Of a stretch of DNA of 64,000 nucleotides, positions 61,401 to 64,000 are shown in pieces; positions within the stretch are counted from its first letter, which is position 1; each line of letters begins with the position of its first letter. This stretch comes from Microbacterium trichothecenolyticum. Lineage in GTDB: Bacteria; Actinomycetota; Actinomycetes; Actinomycetales; Microbacteriaceae. Where the stretch lies: NCBI RefSeq assembly GCF_000956465.1, contig NZ_JYJA01000029.1, positions 1 to 64,000 of the forward strand, read 5' to 3'. The notes under the pieces are model-generated. The model saw only the letters and a program-made list of their open reading frames with translations, was not told where the DNA came from and did not search any database. The position numbers were made by a program, and so were the translations under genes.

Positions 61401-62161
61401 TGAGTGTCACCCGACGGCGAGTTGAGATCTGTGGAGTCGCGCGTCGCGAAGGGGCGGTTGTAGCTCAGCTTGTACGCGCGGTTGTTGGCACCTCCCTGGT
61501 AGAAGTTCGCGCCGCCGTAGGTGTTGTACGCGTGCCACGTCGTGTCGGAGGTCTGGAAGAACACGTCCGAGGTGTTGCCGTCCTTGCGCACGATGAATGT
61601 GATGTGGCTCGCATCGCCGTTGGAGCGCGTCAGCTTGGCGATGTAGACGCCCGAGACCGCGCTCGTGGGCACATCCCATGATGCCGAGACGCCCCAGGTG
61701 CCACAGTCGTACAGCCCGGTGCTGGCCTCCGAGATGCACTGGGGCTGGTGCTGCGGCAGCGGCGCGGTGACGGGGACCGAGGTGATGAACCGCGCTCCGA
61801 GCCCCTGGTACCACCCAGTGCGATAGATGTCGATCGTGTAGGCCGAGGCATCCGTATCGATCTTGAAGTCGATCTTCGAGCCTGCGTTGACGGAGATGTC
61901 GGTCGCGAAGCCCTGGATGCTCGAGTCGCCGGCGCCGGAGACGTCCCACACGTCCGGGTCCGTGCCCGGCTTCTGGTTCTCGCAGACGATGGGGTTGATC
62001 GTCGCCCCGCAGGGGCTGCCCGCGGCCTGCGCTGCGGGCGTCGGCGCGAAGGCGACGAACGCCGCTGCGATGAGCGCGACCACGGCCACGAACGTGCTGA
62101 TCCGGGCACCACGGGGCCACCGCCGACGAACTCCGACCGTCCCCATTGCAAAGTTCGTCAT
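55493..62161 (-). CDS. 2222-aa secreted protein: DMFase-like domain plus DUF4082 and Ig repeats
   Basis: An exported giant of 2222 aa. Signal segment 23-46 (AAQA-AGSP). Residues about 80-545 match the N,N-dimethylformamidase beta-subunit-like C-terminal family, with WHAYNTYGG (Y212) and LSVGHDEYW (301-306), whose His/Asp/Glu cluster matches the iron-site region of DMFase. An Ig-like domain (about 558-650) follows. Then four DUF4082 domains (starting about 655, 920, 1179 and 1439) alternate with Big_5-type Ig domains, five further Ig domains run in tandem (about 1600-2065), and a fifth DUF4082 ends the protein. No sorting motif is visible; it may be released or held by glycan binding. Ribosome site GGGGA precedes ATG 62161. 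Confidence 0.88.
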   Translation of the reverse strand: MTNFAMGTVGVRRRWPRGARISTFVAVVALIAAAFVAFAPTPAAQAAGSPCGATINPIVCENQKPGTDPDVWDVSGAGDSSIQGFATDISVNAGSKIDFKIDTDASAYTIDIYRTGWYQGLGARFITSVPVTAPLPQHQPQCISEASTGLYDCGTWGVSASWDVPTSAVSGVYIAKLTRSNGDASHITFIVRKDGNTSDVFFQTSDTTWHAYNTYGGANFYQGGANNRAYKLSYNRPFATRDSTDLNSPSGDTQRDFYFDSEYPTVRFLERNGYDVSYTTDIDTDRRGSELLNHKVFLSVGHDEYWSGAQRANMEAARDAGVNFQFLTGNEGYWRVRWESSVDGSHTPYRTLVTYKETWAYGKIDPDEQWTGTSRDPRYATSAQGAHNPENALTGTMYMVNDIDLPMKVTSEEGKLRVWRNAGLSNIASGTSVSLGDGILGYETNEDVDNGFRPAGLIRMSTTVAPTTQYLRDYGNVVAAGTTQHHITLYRAPSGALVFSAGTIRWGWGLDDVHDGRQGTSDSRIQQATVNLLADMGAQPSTLMSGLFAATKSTDTTAPTTTITSPAAGQAIPNGTAVTVTGTASDVGGRVAGVEVSTDGGTTWRRAEGTTSWTFTYVQQGDGAQTITARAIDDSANYSSTGVSRAITVGGPYSALGNATPANPSTDDSQAVELGLRFSTELDGYASGVRFYKGAGNLGQHVGSLWDEAGVRLATVTFATESATGWQTARFSSPVPIIAGQTYTVSYTAPQGGYAYQERYWPYNARPSSPVKVTSATGANTAGVYGVAGQFPTSTWSDANYFVDVEFTKSDTSPLRIQLRTPGAGAASVALDAPVTATLTRPATPESVGLTIKDPSGATVPGTVTYDSATRVIRFVPTGTYAPSTAYTVTPVAQDAAGVGLAPDSGWTFTTRADGQSDGQCPCSLFDESRVPAIQSDSDTSSVTLGVGFTVAIPGKISALKFFKGPGNMGAHVGTLWDDSGTALATVDFTNESASGWQKANLSTPVTVQPGVRYVVSYRASQGGYSATPATFAQEYTRGPLTVAAAGSVFTYSNGFPTQSSTTDYGVDVVFQPLGDSPVLTSSSPAAGATAVAANAPISATFSGALRGGYTGTVKANGSPVAGSWSLSGDKKTLSFTPSAPYSSWAQVSVAITGIVSESGVAGADVGWSFTAVGSATIFSLLGAATPAQTEASDTASVELGMSFTTASDGNATAIRFYKSTSNTGTHVGSIWNAAGERLAQATFVSETASGWQRVVLQQPVALTAGQVYTVSYLAPRGGYSYTGGYFAAPVSSGPLTAVSPANGVFRYGDGAAMPTSTWNSTNYFVDLEFVPDSQGETPLAVESTSPADAATAVAIDAPIAATLNRDAAGQSVGITVVAGGAETEGEATYNAVTRTVSFQPDSALAYATSYTATVTLGGLGLHSWTFESVGPPASGEVQTLFGDASPTVASVAETDPVELGTAFTVAKAGNVTALRYYKGEGSTGTHRGTLWTSTGQELAHVTFENESASGWQRAVLSTPTLVKPGVTYVVSYFAPNGGYGYTSGYFSQARVSGDITGPSTDNGRFFYGANGGFPTSSWGGSAYFADVEIDFGPPPTVVPPSAPALSSRTPSADATGVSTTTVINATVAHATSATMAVSTGGTAVAGASTFDAATGVVSFVPTEALARGKTYLVSVSVGQQPVADGTWSFSTLAAPSISNRTPAQSATNVDPATATLSATLVNATAASMTLSSGGAAVPGSSGFDPSTGTVTFVPAASLQWGKTYELSVTADGAAVTGGVWSFSTLPVATLTATTPAAGASTVDPATAQVTATLTGAVNATLSLNAGANAVAGTSSFNASTGVVTFTPTAPLDRAKTYTATVSANGTAVASGTWSFTTIANPAITARTPGSSATGVLVNAPITATISNASSAAISVATGGAAVAGASSFNVSTGVVTFTPAAALGFSRTYSVTATANGAALAGGTWSFTTIAQATRTSSSPASGATNVNPSALTITATLSSGAQAGAITLAQGATNIAGTSTYNATTRVASFVPAAALDWTKTYTATVTANGGAVTGGTWSFTTMAKPDQVSLFATGTPTNSNASAVLAYQVGTRFRTSAPGVVTTIKYYKGTLNTGTHTGYLRSATGTVLAQVTFQNETSSGWQSALLSSPVRLTVGTEYRVTLYSSSGRYAVTDGALASSVTVAPLSTVANGGVAGFGTSNPTNISSNKYWVDVIFDPDN

Positions 62162-62416
62162 GATCCCCAGTCCCCGCCGACGTCGCGGTCATCCGACGCT
62201 GCGACCCCCGTCGCAGCGCGAGCTCCGGATCGCGCGCCGTCAAATCCCCATGGCGCAACGATTCGGGTCTCCCCGCGGGCAGTATATCCTCATGCCGCCC
62301 CTCCGTGGAGGGGGAGCATGGCGTACCTTTACCCACTCTTGAGGGAGAGCCCGGGCCCTCGACTGATACATCTTTCGAAGCAGACCCCGGCCCCGCGACG
62401 CGAGGAACCAGAAGAC
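62162..62416. promoter_or_regulatory. Divergent intergenic region
   Basis: This 255-bp gap separates the giant secreted protein from the acetyltransferase. It contains a hairpin CCCCTC-cgtg-GAGGGG (within 62298-62313) flanked by CATGC/GCATG arms and an AT-rich patch (AGTATATCCT, 62281-62290) that could be a minus-strand or plus-strand -10 element. No motif shared with the two-component island was found. Confidence 0.35.
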
Positions 62417-63013
62417 ATGTCAGACGCACCCGTGATCCAAGCATCCGCCGATGTCGCCGACAGTGCCGAGCTCGGCGCCCGTACGCGCGTCTGGCATCTG
62501 GCGCAGGTACGCGAAGGTGCGCGGCTCGGCACCGACTGCAACATCGGCAGGGGAGCGTACGTGGGCCCCGACGTCATCATGGGCGACAGCTGCAAGCTGC
62601 AGAACTACGCGCTCGTGTACGAGCCCGCGCGTCTGGGCGACGGAGTGTTCATCGGGCCGGCCGCCGTGCTCACGAACGACGAGTTCCCGCGGGCGGCGAA
62701 CCCCGACCTCTCCCTCAAGAGCGCGGACGACTGGCATGCGGTCGGCGTCACGATCGGCGACGGCGCCTCCATCGGGGCGCGCGCAGTGTGCATCGCTCCG
62801 GTGACGATCGGAGAGTGGGCCCTCGTCGCGGCCGGGGCGGTCGTCACCAAGGACGTGCCCGCCTACGCGCTGGTCGTGGGTGTTCCTGCGCGACGCATCG
62901 GGTGGGTCGGCAAGGTCGGCAAGCCACTCGTCCAGGAGGGTGGCGCGTGGGTCTGCCCCGAGTCGGGTGACCGCTACATCCAGGAGGGCGAGCGACTCCG
63001 TCCTGTGGACTGA
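62417..63013 (+). CDS. WbpD/WlbB-like hexapeptide N-acetyltransferase
   Basis: A 198-aa left-handed beta-helix enzyme: ADVADSAELGARTRVWHLAQVREGARLGTDCNIGRGAYV, then DSCKLQNYALVYEPARLGDGVFIGPAAVLTND. The NYALVYE-type segment and FPRAANPDLS loop match UDP-3-amino-sugar acetyltransferases (WbpD/WlbB). The C-terminal GGAWVCPESGDRYI is a family feature. It would N-acetylate the C3 amine made by the Gfo/Idh/MocA plus DegT pair on the opposite strand. ATG 62417 is 10 nt after GAGGA. Confidence 0.9.
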   Translation: MSDAPVIQASADVADSAELGARTRVWHLAQVREGARLGTDCNIGRGAYVGPDVIMGDSCKLQNYALVYEPARLGDGVFIGPAAVLTNDEFPRAANPDLSLKSADDWHAVGVTIGDGASIGARAVCIAPVTIGEWALVAAGAVVTKDVPAYALVVGVPARRIGWVGKVGKPLVQEGGAWVCPESGDRYIQEGERLRPVD

Positions 63014-63040
63014 CGGATGCCTCGGGCCGAGGCATCCGTC
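63012..63040. terminator. GACGGATGC-type bidirectional terminator
   Basis: GACGGATGCCTCGG (63012-63025) and its exact complement (63027-63040) form an almost loopless perfect palindrome; allowing a tetraloop leaves a 12-13-bp stem. It overlaps the acetyltransferase stop codon and ends 3 bp before the stop of the convergent gene. Confidence 0.8.
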
Positions 63041-63042
63041 CT

Positions 63043-64000
63043 CTAGAGCTCGCCGGGCTGCATGGCCTCGCGGTCGAGGTCCTCGACGAAGCGGCGGGCG
63101 GGGCTGACCTCGGCGCCGGCCTTGCGGGGCGCGTAGACGACCAGCGAGTGGAAGAGGAAGCGCACGAAGAACGCGACAACGAGGGTGATCGCCGTCGCCA
63201 CGACCGCTGAGATGTGCCCGGTCGAGACCATCATCGCGACGATCGGGATCCGGATGACGGCCTCGGCGTTGTTGAAGGTGAACGACTTCGCGAAGCGCAG
63301 CCACACTCCGGAGGCGCTCTCGCGCATGTCCTGGAAGACGAAGCGCTCCTGCAGCAGGAAGTTGCCGATGATGGTCACCTCGGCGGCGATGATCGCGGCG
63401 ACGATGTAGTCGACGCCCCAGTGGGTGAGCGCCCAGACGATCCCGACGTTCGCGATGGCGCCGAGCCCGCCGATCACGGCGAACAGCGACATCTTGCCGA
63501 AGCGCAGCGCGGTCAGCTGCGTGAGGAAGTGCAGGCCCTGCCGCATCGACGCCTTCGACTCACCCGCATGGCGGTCGGCGAAGTCGAACGGGACCTCCGC
63601 GATGCGCATCGGGCGGCGCGCGAGGATCTCGAGCAGGATCTTGAACCCCCGGGGGCGGAGCTGCTCCGGCTCGATGGCGCGGCGGTCGATGAGGAAGAAC
63701 CCCGTCATCGGGTCGGAGACGTCCTTCAGCCGGATGGGGAACATCGCTCGCGTCACGGCGGTCGACGCCTTCGACACCGTCACCCGGGTGCGGTCGGCGA
63801 GTCCGCCCGCGGTGCCTCCGCCGGCGTAGCGCGAGGCGATCACGACGTCCACGTCGCCGCGCGAGTAGCGGTGCCAGAGCTCCGGGATCTCTTCGGGCGG
63901 ATGCTGCAGATCGGCGTCCATGACGAGGCAGGCGTCCGCCTCGGCAGCGGCGAAGCCTTCCATGACCGCTCCCCCGAGGCCGCCGACGGGTCGGTCCCGG
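63043..64000 (-). CDS. DPM1-like GT2 with GtrA domain (5' end outside window)
   Basis: The frame is open to the right edge, where GGLGGAVMEGFAAA is the conserved DPM1-type acceptor loop; the true start is outside. VMDADLQHPPEEIPEL holds the D-x-D, and VSDPMTGFFLIDRRAI, RGFKILLEIL, EVPFDFADRHAGESK complete the synthase domain. The last ~125 residues form a four-TM GtrA domain (FAVIGGLGAIANVGIVWAL, NFLLQERFVF). It makes and flips a polyprenyl-phosphate hexose, a second copy of the system at 9886-11133. Confidence 0.92.
   Translation of the reverse strand, partial: RDRPVGGLGGAVMEGFAAAEADACLVMDADLQHPPEEIPELWHRYSRGDVDVVIASRYAGGGTAGGLADRTRVTVSKASTAVTRAMFPIRLKDVSDPMTGFFLIDRRAIEPEQLRPRGFKILLEILARRPMRIAEVPFDFADRHAGESKASMRQGLHFLTQLTALRFGKMSLFAVIGGLGAIANVGIVWALTHWGVDYIVAAIIAAEVTIIGNFLLQERFVFQDMRESASGVWLRFAKSFTFNNAEAVIRIPIVAMMVSTGHISAVVATAITLVVAFFVRFLFHSLVVYAPRKAGAEVSPARRFVEDLDREAMQPGEL

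Noticed and set aside
22587..64000. Exosortase/PEP-CTERM or sortase-linked EPS system
   Set aside because: No multispanning exosortase homologue, and neither secreted protein ends in a PEP-CTERM or LPxTG-type tripartite signal within the window.

Overview
The window is high-GC DNA with short intergenic gaps, frequent ATGA/GTGA stop-start overlaps and strong GGAGG-type ribosome sites. Together with an SCO7613-type multispanning protein, a DUF2975/HTH pair and GGATGC-rich hairpins, this points to an actinobacterium, most likely Microbacteriaceae (Microbacterium-like). No rRNA, complete tRNA, CRISPR array or prophage is visible. The left edge cuts an IS481-type transposase and the right edge cuts a polyprenyl-phosphate glycosyltransferase.

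Region 1 (0.2-14.5 kb) is a cell-envelope signalling island. Three OmpR-type two-component systems (263-2289, 4575-6229, 7241-9222, all on the minus strand) alternate with undecaprenyl-lipid and envelope genes: a DUF347 membrane protein, a PAP2 phosphatase, an acidic repeat protein, the undecaprenyl pyrophosphatase UppP, a PepSY protein, a dolichol-P-mannose-synthase-like GT2/GtrA fusion and two GT39-type membrane glycosyltransferases. A 15-bp motif, CTGA-N7-CTCA (half-sites 11 bp apart, as expected for OmpR-type dimers), recurs in three of the intergenic regions and suggests one regulon.

Region 2 (14.5-22.3 kb) holds a tRNA-like fragment, a dihydrofolate-reductase-like protein, a DUF2975/Xre-regulator/giant-membrane-protein operon, a double-ACT protein, a small hypothetical protein and a surface polysaccharide-deacetylase-like protein.

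Region 3 (22.3 kb to the end) is a large exopolysaccharide locus. The plus-strand arm starts with a WbaP-type initiating phosphoglycosyl transferase and continues through GT2, NodB deacetylase, MFS transporter and secreted proteins. Two Wzz-like proteins are divergently transcribed around 32.9 kb, followed by a Wzy-type polymerase and two glycosyltransferases. The minus-strand arm (62.2 to 37.3 kb) is a nearly unbroken, mostly overlapping gene chain: a 2222-aa secreted protein, nucleotide-sugar enzymes (Gfo/Idh/MocA dehydrogenase, epimerase, two DegT aminotransferases, PglD-type acetyltransferase), a glycosyltransferase, a Wzx flippase, three more glycosyltransferases, and a five-enzyme module of acyl-AMP ligase, PLP decarboxylase, acyl carrier protein, aldo/keto reductase and a glutaminase-less asparagine-synthase homologue.

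That ACP/decarboxylase/ligase/amidotransferase module is the most interesting content. It resembles the set that accompanies exosortase-type EPS loci in Gram-negative bacteria, but it sits in an actinobacterial Wzx/Wzy locus with no exosortase in view. It probably builds an unusual amide-linked substituent on the repeat unit; this is inference from gene content.
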